A DNA stretch of 64,000 bases from Muscardinus avellanarius (lineage: Eukaryota > Chordata > Mammalia > Rodentia > Gliridae), in NCBI GenBank assembly GCA_963383645.1, contig OY726571.1, forward strand, positions 74,879,860 to 74,943,859. Direction: 5' to 3'. This document shows positions 57,771 through 64,000 of this stretch, piece after piece. The notes under the pieces were generated by a model that saw only the letters and a list, made by a program, of their open reading frames with translations, did not search any database and had not been told where the DNA came from. Numbering within the stretch: the stretch's first letter is position 1; every line of letters begins with the position of its first letter. A program made the position numbers and the translations under genes.

Positions 57771-60700
57771 TGCCACAAACACATTAGGTAAATTGTTATT
57801 TCTGGACTGCTTTAACAATCTTATCTGCCAGACCATCCAAAGATAAAGACCCAGCTTGTTTTTTTAAAATATATTTTAAGAAAGGACCTGGCTTTAAGAA
57901 AGGACTCATTAGGTGTTTGAAAAACACTTCTGGCAACAGCCCCCAGCTTATTTTTCTACCTGAAAACACCTCATTCTTATACTTAGCTACACTCTCACTC
58001 AACTCACTACACCGCATACCCATCCTTAAACCCTTGTAAAATGATCTCCACTTACTACATTCAGAATAAAACTGAATTCCTTAGCAAAAAAATAAAGGAT
58101 TTTTAAAATTTAAAGCTCCCTCTCTAAAACTTCATGACAACTTATCTGTAGTTCTCTAAGTATCAGGTGCTTTTTCTCTTGCTCCTATAAGCTCCCACTT
58201 GCTGTTTGTTTCTTGGGCAAAATGCCATTCTTCAAAATGCTTGACCTGAGTAACTCGCTCCAGGTGTTTCTGCATTTCCTAAACACTGAAAGAAAACCGC
58301 CACCACCACAATAAAATCCTGTCTTATTTTATCCAATTACTTACTTCTCTTTCTCTCTTTCCCTCTCTCTCTCACAATGATGTTGAATCATCAAATGCAC
58401 AGGCCAGCTTACTACCAATAAAAATTATTCTGAATTAAACAGTAACATCTAGAAACAAGGATCTGTCTGCTATAACTATAATGTAGACAACCCAACTCTT
58501 AAATTCATAAGACTTCATGTTTAACAACCTATCATCTTATTTTTACTAAATATAGACACTGAATAAATTTGCTATGAGTATTCTGCTCAAAACTGTAATA
58601 ACTATCTCTCAAGAAAATGAATATAAGGTACTGATAAAAAGATAACAGTTCTGCTTGTTTTTCAGAGTTAATTTCTGGTGAAAACATTCGAAGAAATTAT
58701 CAAAGGTGAAAATCTGAAATACTAAAGTATGCAACTATTTCTTGTAAAAACAAGAAATTTTTACTAACCTGAACTACTTATAACTGCTTCTGAAGTATTA
58801 CTGGAGCCAGAAAGTTCTGTTTTTGCAACAGGCACACTAAATTTAAATCCAATCTGTAAAGAGAAATGGTATCCTTTAAGGATTAATTTATTCCTAAACA
58901 AACAACAGAGCTTAGTTTCATAACAAGTTAAAAAATGCAGTAAATTTCATCTGTTCTCAATAATACACATAGTGTTTCATACTTTATAATTTCTAAGACT
59001 GGAATTCTTAAGCCAGACACTATGATGCATACCTATCATCCCAGCACTAGGAGAGCTGAACAGGAAGATAGTTTGAACCCAGGAGAGTTCAAGACCAGCT
59101 TGCGAAATGACAAATGGGCTAACTAGGTGTGGTGGTGCACGCTTGTAATCCCCGCGCTTGGGAGGCAGAGACAGGAGGATCGTGCTGGTTCGAAGCTAGC
59201 CTCGCTGGCTTAAGAGACCCTGTTTGCAAATAAAAATATAAAATAGGTCTGGGAGTGTAGCCCAGAGGTAGAAGGGTTTCCAGGAACCCCAGTACCACCA
59301 CCAAAAAAAAAAAAGTGTGACTATGAACAACTGATGGGTTGCAGGCATGCAGGAAGGGAAATTACACTTGATCTATAATACCTAGTTATGACAAAAATAA
59401 GGATGGTCAAAGATGGAAGGCAACATGTTAAAGTCTATATGCTAAATGTAGGACAACCCAAACATTAATGTATTACTATATAAAATGTGTCTTAATCATA
59501 AAGAATATGTTATGTTTAATATGACTTAGTTGATTAGGTACTAGTCTTTTTTTCTTTTTTTCTTTTGGTGGTGGTACTGGGGTTCCTGGAAACCCTTCAT
59601 TGGGTTGCACTCCCAGACCTATTTTATATTTTTATTTGGAAACAGAGGTCTCTTAAGCCAGCGAGGCTGGCTTCGAACCTGCGCGATCCTCCTGTCTCTG
59701 CCTCCCAAGCGCGGGGATTACAAACGTGTGCCACCAGGCCCGGCCTGGTCCTAGTCTTTTTAACTGGATCTAGAGCCAAGAAAATAAACACAAATTAGGT
59801 GAAAGTCTGGCAATGGCGTGAAATCTGAACATGGACTATAATAATTAAAACACCATGTTAAATTTCTTGAGTATGATATATTGAATGGATATAAGAAACG
59901 TTTTTAACATGATATATGAAGAAGTATTATGAGAATATCTAGATGTCTGCATTTTAACGGTCAAGTGGTACAGAAATGCATGTGCATACACATATGTATA
60001 TAATAGTAAAGAACATACAATTGTTCACTTAGGTTTTCACAGAAGAGCCAATGTTTTTGAATTGGAAAAAAATGTTTCCTACTACCAATGGCAACTGAGA
60101 CTTGCTAAAAATACAGCAAGGCTTTAAAAATAAATGTGAAATATTCCTTGCTTGCTACTTACAGATGATGGAGGTAGTACGTCTGCCTCAGTAGATTTTA
60201 CAATCGGAGATGAAAATCTAAACATGGGACTGCCAGTGCTGCTCGAGGAGGTCATTTGTACCTGGTTATTAAGAAATGACACAAAAAGAGCTATTTAGAA
60301 GAAATTAACAATAAAATAGGCCTTGAGAAAGTTGATTATTTCAAATAAAACTAAAAACATTCTTTTTGCTCTTAGATTTAAAAATCACCTTAACGTCTAA
60401 GCCAGGCATGGCAGCACATGCTTGTAATCCCACCATTTGGGAGGCTGAGACAGGATGGTCATGGTTCTCAGACAGCCTCAGCTACTTAGTGAGGCCCTTT
60501 GCAACTCAGTGAGACCCTGTTTCAAAATAAAGAATAAAAAATAGGGCTAGGGGTCTCGCTTGGAGGTAAAATGCCCCTGAGTTCCATCTTCAGTACCACA
60601 AGGGGTGGGGGTCACATCAACTTCTAAACACTGAATAGCAAACTACTATAAAATCTGGCTTTGTGGGGATAGCCCACTCAGTACTGTGTGCATGTAGGTC

Positions 60701-61304
60701 ACTATTATTATGAACTGTATTGTGATGTGACACTATAATGCACCAATAAAAGCATAAAAAAGAAAGCTTGGCTTCCTCTTGGAACAGGAATATATACAAT
60801 CTTAAAGGTGGATATTTACCTAATGGAGAAAAGTAATATCTATGAGTAAGTTTAGAAAGTCAGGAACAAAAAAAAGTCTCAGGAGTTTAAAAAGATGTTA
60901 AGTCTACCTAAGTAAAAATATATATCTATTCCAAGTTTTAAAAAATTATTGAAAATACTATTTTACAAAAAACTTTTAAATTATCTTTTCTAATGCACCA
61001 CCCAAAAGAGAATACTCCAACTATACTGTGTATCAAAGTAAAACACCATTTTTACTTCCATCTGCTGTTATTACCTTCCACTAAAAATTAATTTCAATAG
61101 AGAAAAAGAATTCGATTTTAAAAATAAAGAAAACAAAATTCATCTCATTTATGCAATGGTCTATACCTTGTTTATTAATGACTGAGGAGGACTGATGGGT
61201 GATGTAGAAGAATTCGTGATCAAAGGGGAATTAAAATTGAAGGTAGGCAGTGAAGAACTGGTGATTGGTAGGGAGATTTTCGGTAATACTGGTACTTCCA
61301 TTTC
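35424..61304 (-). CDS. NUP153: NUP153, nuclear-basket nucleoporin (C-terminal 1006 residues, 11 exons; 5' exons outside window)
   Basis: Minus-strand exons 61304-61167, 60261-60163, 58853-58769, 57016-56894, 52825-52208, 48557-48363, 45675-44794, 40992-40639, 39803-39531, 35949-35781 and 35508-35424 join in one frame: 3021 nt, 1006 codons plus TAA. Order of parts: a Ser/Pro-rich central region, four RanBP2-type zinc fingers (C-X2-C-X10-C-X2-C with W-x-C), about 28 FG dipeptides (many FxFG) and the basic tail GRKIKTAVRRKK. Human NUP153 has 1475 residues, so about the first 470 are missing here. Known role: nuclear basket of the pore complex; zinc fingers bind Ran, FG repeats bind importins and export receptors, and the C-terminus takes part in transport. 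No frameshift or stop interrupts the exons. Identification is from remembered family sequence. Confidence 0.97.
35781..35949 (-). CDS. NUP153: NUP153 window exon 10
   Basis: 169 nt, phase 1 in and phase 2 out. Encodes SVFQFGSSTTNFNFTNNNPS, then GVFTFRANPSTPAAPAQPSG and SGGFSFNQSSAAFTVG. One FG remains; the FTFR near 35872 stands where I recall FTFG in human. Confidence 0.94.
36215..36452 (+). repeat. Composite B1-ID SINE with long A-rich tail
   Basis: In NUP153; antisense to the transcript, so it contributes a long poly(U) tract to the pre-mRNA. Confidence 0.85.
36960..38290 (+). repeat. Old L1-like LINE 3' segment
   Basis: The stretch at 37900-38040 (caaactgtggaacattcata, caatggcttactctacagaa) matches the usual 3' part of ancient mammalian L1 elements. 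Upstream A-rich sequence is consistent with the same element but not diagnostic. No intact ORF. Confidence 0.55.
38382..38592 (+). repeat. Composite B1-ID SINE
   Basis: Copy in a NUP153 intron, antisense to the gene. Confidence 0.86.
39000..39412 (+). repeat. Composite SINE split by a variant-subfamily SINE
   Basis: Outer B1 half 39000-39130, inner variant copy 39137-39330, outer ID half 39350-39412. The insertion point is the A-rich linker. It lies about 120 bases from NUP153 window exon 9. Confidence 0.88.
39531..39803 (-). CDS. NUP153: NUP153 window exon 9 (FG repeats)
   Basis: 273 nt, phase 1 at both ends, seven FG dipeptides in 91 residues, the densest FG stretch here: SSFVFGSGPSAPFASPAFG, then QTPAFGQSQGASQ and so on to AFGSGAAPNS. 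Acceptor ccttcag, donor gtaagt. Confidence 0.95.
39900..40118 (+). repeat. Composite B1-ID SINE followed by poly(G)
   Basis: Copy ends ccagtactgagg; a G run lies at 40106-40118. Confidence 0.86.
40639..40992 (-). CDS. NUP153: NUP153 window exon 8 (FG repeats)
   Basis: 354 nt, phase 1 at both ends. Starts QGAAKPVFSFLN, then Ser/Thr/Gly-rich spacers with five FG dipeptides (LFGSS, VFGQ, AFGN, VFGP, FSFGA). Spacers here are uncharged, in contrast to the exon before it in the transcript. Acceptor tttcag, donor gtacat. Confidence 0.95.
41221..41236. repeat. Short (TA)n tract
   Basis: Eight TA units. Confidence 0.85.
41278..41553 (-). mobile_element. Composite SINE with (TTTA)n tail and target-site duplication
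   Basis: gatggctgtatttt flanks the element on both sides (about 41280 and 41540). Main-subfamily minus-strand copy, sense to NUP153. Confidence 0.88.
41942..42162 (+). repeat. Composite B1-ID SINE
   Basis: Flanked by ctgacattttg-like direct repeats (near 41930 and 42160). Confidence 0.86.
42163..43205. other. NUP153 intron, no feature seen
   Basis: AT-rich sequence of about 1 kb without a recognised repeat or exon; may include decayed LINE DNA. Confidence 0.5.
43215..43388 (-). repeat. Old composite B1-ID SINE
   Basis: Strongly diverged minus-strand copy. Confidence 0.72.
43528..43728 (+). repeat. Composite B1-ID SINE
   Basis: Plus-strand copy, old. Confidence 0.84.
43765..43895 (+). repeat. 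L1-like 3' end
   Basis: G-rich tract followed by tcattatgatgtataaatac and caatgcaccaataaaaa, the usual ending of rodent L1 3' UTRs. Confidence 0.65.
44040..44490 (+). repeat. Nested composite SINEs
   Basis: Outer B1 half 44040-44170, inner copy 44185-44422 with an (AAAC)n tail, outer ID half 44425-44490. About 300 bases from NUP153 window exon 7. Confidence 0.86.
44794..45675 (-). CDS. NUP153: NUP153 window exon 7 (large FG-repeat exon)
   Basis: 882 nt, phase 1 at both ends, with 12 FG dipeptides, mostly FKFG, FSFG or FQFG separated by charged Lys/Glu/Asp-rich spacers such as KPEEVKKDSKNDNFKFG. The acceptor is unusual (tttttgaag). Two in-frame donors sit three bases apart at the 3' end; the downstream one (gtaaat) is chosen because it is the better site and gives a residue at the position where the human protein has one. 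Confidence 0.95.
46212..46490. repeat. Head-to-head composite SINE pair
   Basis: A plus-strand B1 half (46212-46308) abuts a 3'-truncated minus-strand copy (46309-46490) without a spacer. Confidence 0.8.
46500..47660. other. NUP153 intron, no feature seen
   Basis: AT-rich, no SINE, no exon. Confidence 0.5.
47668..47848 (+). repeat. Composite B1-ID SINE, internally deleted
   Basis: Lost most of the linker. Confidence 0.82.
48103..48272 (-). repeat. Old B1-ID SINE
   Basis: Retains ctctgccactaagccacatt, closer to the ID ancestor than younger copies. About 90 bases from NUP153 window exon 6. Confidence 0.75.
48363..48557 (-). CDS. NUP153: NUP153 window exon 6 (zinc finger 4)
   Basis: 195 nt, phase 1 at both ends. 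A Ser-rich linker leads to LGLDKFKKPEGSWDCEVC and then CAAC (Cys codons 48453-48400), followed by ESAKPGTKTEFK. All four zinc ligands are present. Donor gtaagg. Confidence 0.95.
48785..48982 (+). repeat. Old composite SINE preceded by poly(A)
   Basis: Diverged copy; an A22 run lies directly 5' of it. Confidence 0.75.
49208..49402 (+). repeat. Composite B1-ID SINE
   Basis: Diverged plus-strand copy. Confidence 0.8.
49431..49549. repeat. Imperfect local tandem repeat, about 3 copies
   Basis: tatatcctactatg recurs at about 49431, 49480 and 49512, with attagtcatacacta at two copies and a shortened variant in the middle. Confidence 0.8.
49978..50110 (-). repeat. Truncated composite SINE
   Basis: Lacks part of the ID half and most of the B1 middle. 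Confidence 0.76.
50130..50840. repeat. Decayed L2-like LINE (tentative)
   Basis: Segments such as ttcaagtcctccctcatgtc and cagtataaagttcaagttct resemble L2 3' sequence; order and limits uncertain. Confidence 0.4.
50848..51058 (-). repeat. Composite B1-ID SINE
   Basis: Sense to NUP153, about 1.15 kb 3' of window exon 5. Confidence 0.87.
51487..51751 (+). repeat. Composite B1-ID SINE with (TG)n tail
   Basis: Tail tract 51707-51751. Confidence 0.9.
52208..52825 (-). CDS. NUP153: NUP153 window exon 5 (zinc fingers 1-3)
   Basis: 618 nt, phase 1 at both ends. Three RanBP2-type fingers lie here: finger 1 WQCDTC...CIAC (Cys codons span 52682-52629), finger 2 WDCDTC...CVAC (52490-52437) and finger 3 WECPVC...CVSC (52277-52224). 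Each has ten residues between the cysteine pairs and is preceded by a GFG(D/E) linker, most clearly GFGDKFK before fingers 2 and 3. All twelve ligand cysteines are present. In the family these fingers bind Ran-GDP/GTP. Donor gtatgt. Confidence 0.96.
52976..53195 (+). repeat. Variant-subfamily composite SINE
   Basis: Carries a small internal duplication of the ggtctgggagtgtagccc stretch before the gaaccccagtacc end. About 150 bases 5' of NUP153 window exon 5. Confidence 0.9.
53243..53452 (+). repeat. Composite B1-ID SINE
   Basis: Main-subfamily copy with A14 tail. Confidence 0.87.
53453..54500. other. NUP153 intron, no feature seen
   Basis: About 1 kb of AT-rich sequence without recognised repeats. 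Confidence 0.5.
54505..54722 (+). repeat. Composite B1-ID SINE
   Basis: Plus-strand copy with a (CCA)-rich join to its A tail. Confidence 0.86.
54745..54945 (-). repeat. Old composite SINE
   Basis: Forms an inverted pair with the copy just before it. Confidence 0.77.
55005..55197 (-). repeat. Composite B1-ID SINE
   Basis: Minus-strand copy, moderately diverged. Confidence 0.82.
55200..55680 (+). repeat. Composite SINE array with (GGAA)/(GGAG)n tail
   Basis: A B1-half piece (55200-55318), a full copy (55325-55535), an ID-half piece (55567-55605), then a purine repeat 55605-55680. Probably a nested insertion. Confidence 0.82.
55940..56175 (+). repeat. Composite SINE with (AATA)n tail
   Basis: Copy with a reduced 5' end; tail tract 56137-56175. 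A small direct repeat (aaattatttctaaggcca) precedes it at about 55915-55955. Confidence 0.85.
56180..56890. other. NUP153 intron before window exon 4, no repeat seen
   Basis: AT-rich single-copy sequence. Confidence 0.5.
56894..57016 (-). CDS. NUP153: NUP153 window exon 4
   Basis: 123 nt, phase 1 at both ends. Encodes QDITAVNSTSCKKQDDDCEG, then PFRPAKILKEGSVLDILRGP. The KEGSVLDIL stretch is a conserved segment just before the zinc-finger domain. Donor gtaaga. Confidence 0.93.
57548..57766 (+). repeat. Variant-subfamily composite SINE with A30 tail
   Basis: Long uninterrupted A tail (about 57736-57766) suggests recent insertion; aaaatttgtg flanks both ends. Confidence 0.9.
57780..58765. other. 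NUP153 intron, no repeat recognised
   Basis: About 1 kb of AT-rich sequence. A minus-strand open stretch at 57796-58023 has no family resemblance. Confidence 0.5.
58769..58853 (-). CDS. NUP153: NUP153 window exon 3
   Basis: 85 nt, phase 0 in and phase 1 out. Encodes IGFKFSVPVAKTELSGSSNT, then SEAVISSS. Second FxFSxP motif of the central region. Acceptor tttacag, donor gttagt. Confidence 0.92.
59012..59115 (+). repeat. Monomeric B1/FLAM-like SINE
   Basis: Contains tttgaacccaggagagttca then agaccagcttgcgaaatg, the classic 7SL-derived monomer order, with no ID half. Confidence 0.65.
59118..59315 (+). repeat. Variant-subfamily composite SINE
   Basis: Directly follows the B1-like monomer; ends gaaccccagtaccacc. 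Confidence 0.9.
59538..59763 (-). mobile_element. Variant-subfamily composite SINE with target-site duplication
   Basis: ggtactagtcttttt (left) and ggtcctagtcttttt (right) flank a minus-strand copy. Sense to NUP153. Confidence 0.9.
60163..60261 (-). CDS. NUP153: NUP153 window exon 2
   Basis: 33 codons, phase 0 at both ends: VQMTSSSSTGSPMFRFSSPI, then VKSTEADVLPPSS. Carries an FxF-type SPMFRFSSP motif. Acceptor accag, donor gtaagt. Confidence 0.92.
60402..60600 (+). repeat. Composite B1-ID SINE
   Basis: Main-subfamily copy between NUP153 window exons 1 and 2. Confidence 0.88.
60605..60762 (+). repeat. L1-like 3' end
   Basis: Ends gacactataatgcaccaata followed by A-rich sequence, the same terminal motif as at 43870. 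Confidence 0.5.
61167..61304 (-). CDS. NUP153: NUP153 window exon 1
   Basis: 46 codons, phase 0 at both ends. Starts EMEVPVLPKISLPITSSSLP and ends in SPPQSLINK. Acceptor ttttag, donor gtatag (weak at +5). Ser/Pro-rich central region before the zinc fingers. Confidence 0.92.
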
Positions 61305-61737
61305 CTAAAACACAACATGTTTTATAATGATATATTTATCTTTCTTTTCATTCTTTTATCTCTATTTTCATGTATAACTGATAAAATCACAGGTATATTT
61401 AGAAAAGAAGGTAGCACCGTGCGATATTAGCAATGTACACTCAAAAGTTAAAAAGCAAAAGATTTCAATCCCTGCAGTGTCACCAACAGCCATGTGACTT
61501 TGAATTCTATCTTCAACAGCAATCTTCTAATTAATAAAAACAAGTGGGATAAGAGTTTTATCCTGTATCATAGCTGTGGTAATAATATAATACATAATAT
61601 TAGGTACAGTCTTAGCATTTAAACAACCACTTAATTATCAGCAGACCCCATGAGTTTGGTGAGCCACTTTGGTTTTTACCCCAGCAGAGCAAACTGTATC
61701 CCAAGTCTCCAGTGACCTAGAGTAAGAACATCCAGTC

Positions 61738-61945
61738 ATGCATGGTGGTACAGTTTTGTAATCCCAGTACTTGGGAGGAGGCTGAGACAGGAGGAATATG
61801 GTCCCGGACAGCCTCAGCTACTTAATGAGGCCCTATGTAACATAGAGAGACCCTGTTTCTAAATAAATAATAGAGCTAGGGGTGTAGCTCGGAGGCAGAA
61901 AGCCCCTGGGTCCCATCCCCAGTACCACAAAAAAAAAAAAAAAAA
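61738..61945 (+). repeat. Composite B1-ID SINE
   Basis: In the NUP153 intron 5' of window exon 1; A17 tail. Confidence 0.88.
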
Positions 61946-62700
61946 GTTTTATTTCTACCAAAAGTGGAAATAAATAGCCAACCTATGTCCAAATAAATCA
62001 TTAAACTCTGAGGGGGGACACGACGACTTTTTGTTAGCTAACCATTTGTTAGCAACAGAAACAACTAAATACAAGAAAATGAATGAAAAGGGCACTTGGA
62101 AGAAGGGAAGGCCACCAAGTAAGCTTTCTGTTCAGTGACAATGAGCAAATGAAATTCTGAAACCTGCAGACCTTTCAGTTGAGGAACCAGAAGATAATTT
62201 AGAGTGACAACAGCAGCTAGAAAATGAGAGAGATTTAAAAACAAAGAACCACAGAAAGAGAGCACCAAAGTCTGAATATAAACCACTCAGATCTCTGCTG
62301 GACCGCTAAACTACTAAGATGTACCACAGTCACCAAAGCAACTGAGTAAAACTACAGTTTTATGCAGGAGACAGAGTCTACCATATAGGAGAGAGAATGT
62401 GAGTTTAGTTAAGTTCACTGCTGGCTACAACAATTTGAGTAGTTCAAAAGGATGCACTTTATTGAACATAAATCACACCTCTTAGGTTGATCCAAAAAAT
62501 TAAAGGCAAAATAAAGACATTTTCTGTGTGTGTGTTGTTTTTTTCCTTTCAGATAAAACTATGAAATCCCTGGCCCTAAAACCTGCTCCACAGTTCTTGA
62601 GGATTAAGAAAAATGATATCAAATGAAAACTCAGATATCAAAAAGAAATGAAGGAATATATAAACAAACACAAAACACGTTTCGTTTGAATTTTAAAAAT
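61946..62700. other. NUP153 intron, no feature seen
   Basis: No exon or repeat recognised. Confidence 0.5.
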
Positions 62701-62709
62701 TCAAAAAGC

Positions 62710-62906
62710 TGTGCTGGGCATGGTGGCACACACTTGTAATCCCAGCGCTTGGGAGGCTGAGACAGCTCCAGCTACTCAGGGAGGCTCTCAGCAACTTAGT
62801 GAGACCCTGTTTCCAAATAAATTATAAAATAGGGCTGAGGTGTAGCCCAGAGGTAGAAAGCTCCTGGGTTCCACCGCCCCAGTACCACAAAAAAAAAAAA
62901 AAAAAT
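62710..62906 (+). repeat. Composite B1-ID SINE
   Basis: Copy with a deletion around the B1 B box. Confidence 0.87.
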
Positions 62907-63124
62907 TTCAAATAGCTACATAAAACAAAAAACATTTTTTTTGTGATGTTACAATCTGTCATAAAACAAGTTATATATAGCAGAGAATGTTAGAGATGAA
63001 TAGCAAATATAAGTATCTGGTTGTAAGATTTTGGATTTTATAGAAAGTGGTACAATAGTAACACAGTTGGGGAAAAGGACAAATATCACAATCAAGAGTC
63101 ACCACTAAATAAAAGGGGAAAAAC

Positions 63125-63325
63125 AAGCTGGGCATGGTGGCACACGCTTGTAATCCCAGCACCTGTGAGGCTGAGACAGGAGGATCGCAGAGGTTCAAAG
63201 CCAGCCTCAGCTACTTAGTGAGGCTTTCAGCAACTGAGACCCTGTTTCCAAATAAAATAGGTCTGGAAGTATAGCCTGGAGGTAGAAAGCCCCTGGGTTT
63301 CATCCCTAGTACCACAATAAATAAT
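63125..63325 (+). repeat. Composite B1-ID SINE
   Basis: Main-subfamily copy with ataaataatttaaa tail. Confidence 0.88.
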
Positions 63326-63352
63326 TTAAAGGGAATAAAACTAAAAAGCTAA

Positions 63353-63545
63353 GCTGGGCGTGGTGGCGCATGCTTATAATCCCCGTGGCGCTTGGGAGGC
63401 AGAGACAGGAGGACCGCGCAGGTTCGAAGCCAACCTCGCTGGCTTAAGAGACCCTGTTTCCAAATAAAATATAAAATAGGTCTGGGAGTGTAGCCCAGAG
63501 GTAGAAGGGTTCCATCCCCAGTACCACTGCCCCCCCCAAAAAAAT
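63353..63545 (+). repeat. Composite SINE, intermediate between the two subfamilies
   Basis: B1 side and linker as in the variant subfamily (aacctcgctggcttaagaga), but the 3' end is gggttccatccccagtacc as in the main subfamily. Confidence 0.88.
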
Positions 63546-63680
63546 GGAGGATTAGAACAAAAAGTGAAGTTACAACAAGCAATTCAAGTTAAAATACAAA
63601 CAAGAAATTAGAACAAAAATTCAAATTTAGAACAAACAATCCAACTTAAAATACAAAATCAAATGGGGAACTAGAACAAA
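63546..63680. repeat. Degenerate short direct repeats
   Basis: tagaacaaa-based units and a (c)aacttaaaatacaaa unit recur several times between 63553 and 63680. Confidence 0.7.
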
Positions 63681-63691
63681 ACAAAATTCCA

Positions 63692-63900
63692 AGCCCGGCA
63701 TGGTGGCACATGCAGGTAATACCAGCATTCAGGAGACTGAAGGATCATGGTTCACGGACAGCCTCAGCTACTTAATGAGGCCCTCCACAACATAGTGAGA
63801 CCCTGTTTCAAAAGAAAGAATAAAAATTAGGGCAGGAGATGTAGTTAGGAGATCAAATGTCCCTGGGTTCCATCCTCAGACCCAAGGGAAAAGAAAAACA
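63692..63900 (+). repeat. Composite B1-ID SINE
   Basis: Last SINE in the window, with the ccatcctcagaccc 3' variant also seen at 6460 and 42120. Confidence 0.86.
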
Positions 63901-64000
63901 CCATAAAAGCAAAATTGCAAATCTTCTAGAAGATCCGCGGGATGGGCAGTAATTTCTTAGAATACAAGAAAAGAATAAAAATAATAGGATAAGGTAAATT

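Noticed and set aside
57796..58023. Possible extra NUP153 exon on the minus strand
   Set aside because: The flanking window exons already join in phase 1 without it, and its sequence has no FG, zinc-finger or known NUP153 segment.
1..64000. A new defence, mobile or biosynthetic system
   Set aside because: Both strands were read for one; the window is explained by two ordinary mammalian genes plus rodent SINEs, LINE relics and simple repeats.

Overview
This is vertebrate nuclear DNA from a rodent. About one hundred copies of a chimeric SINE of roughly 190 bp fill it. The 5' half of each copy is 7SL/B1-like and the 3' half is ID-like (tRNA-Ala derived), joined by an A-rich linker. Such B1-ID composites are known from the squirrel-related rodents (Sciuromorpha: squirrels, dormice, mountain beaver). 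The consensus here differs in detail from the ground-squirrel version I remember, so I place the window in Sciuromorpha without naming a species.

Two protein-coding genes are present, tail to tail, in the same order as human 6p22.3. FAM8A1 (+ strand) has a CpG-island promoter near 19.4-20.7 kb, five exons coding for 383 residues (20004-27241), and a roughly 3.1 kb 3' UTR ending near 30.35 kb. It is an ER membrane RDD-domain protein, a cofactor of the HRD1 ERAD ubiquitin ligase. The 3' two-thirds of NUP153 (- strand) enters from the right: eleven exons between 61304 and 35424 coding for 1006 residues. They contain all four RanBP2-type zinc fingers, the FG-repeat domain and the conserved basic C-terminus. 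Its 3' UTR runs to about 34.2 kb. All exon junctions I place are GT-AG and keep frame. The 5' exons of NUP153 lie beyond the window.

Layout: 1-19.4 kb is intergenic DNA dominated by composite SINEs, microsatellites and older transposon fossils, with no supported gene. 19.4-30.4 kb is FAM8A1. 30.4-34.2 kb is the SINE-rich gap between the two convergent 3' ends. 34.2-64 kb is NUP153.

No operon, phage, CRISPR array or obvious new biological system is visible. The observations most worth following up concern repeat biology and gene architecture: a SINE subfamily whose ID B-box region has been replaced, repeated nesting of SINEs at the A-rich linker, a candidate SINE 3' transduction ending in a Pol III terminator, a 45-bp promoter repeat upstream of FAM8A1, a 39-bp minisatellite in the NUP153 3' UTR, and a run of six symmetric phase-1 exons in NUP153. 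Repeat boundaries are read by eye and may be off by 5-20 bases.
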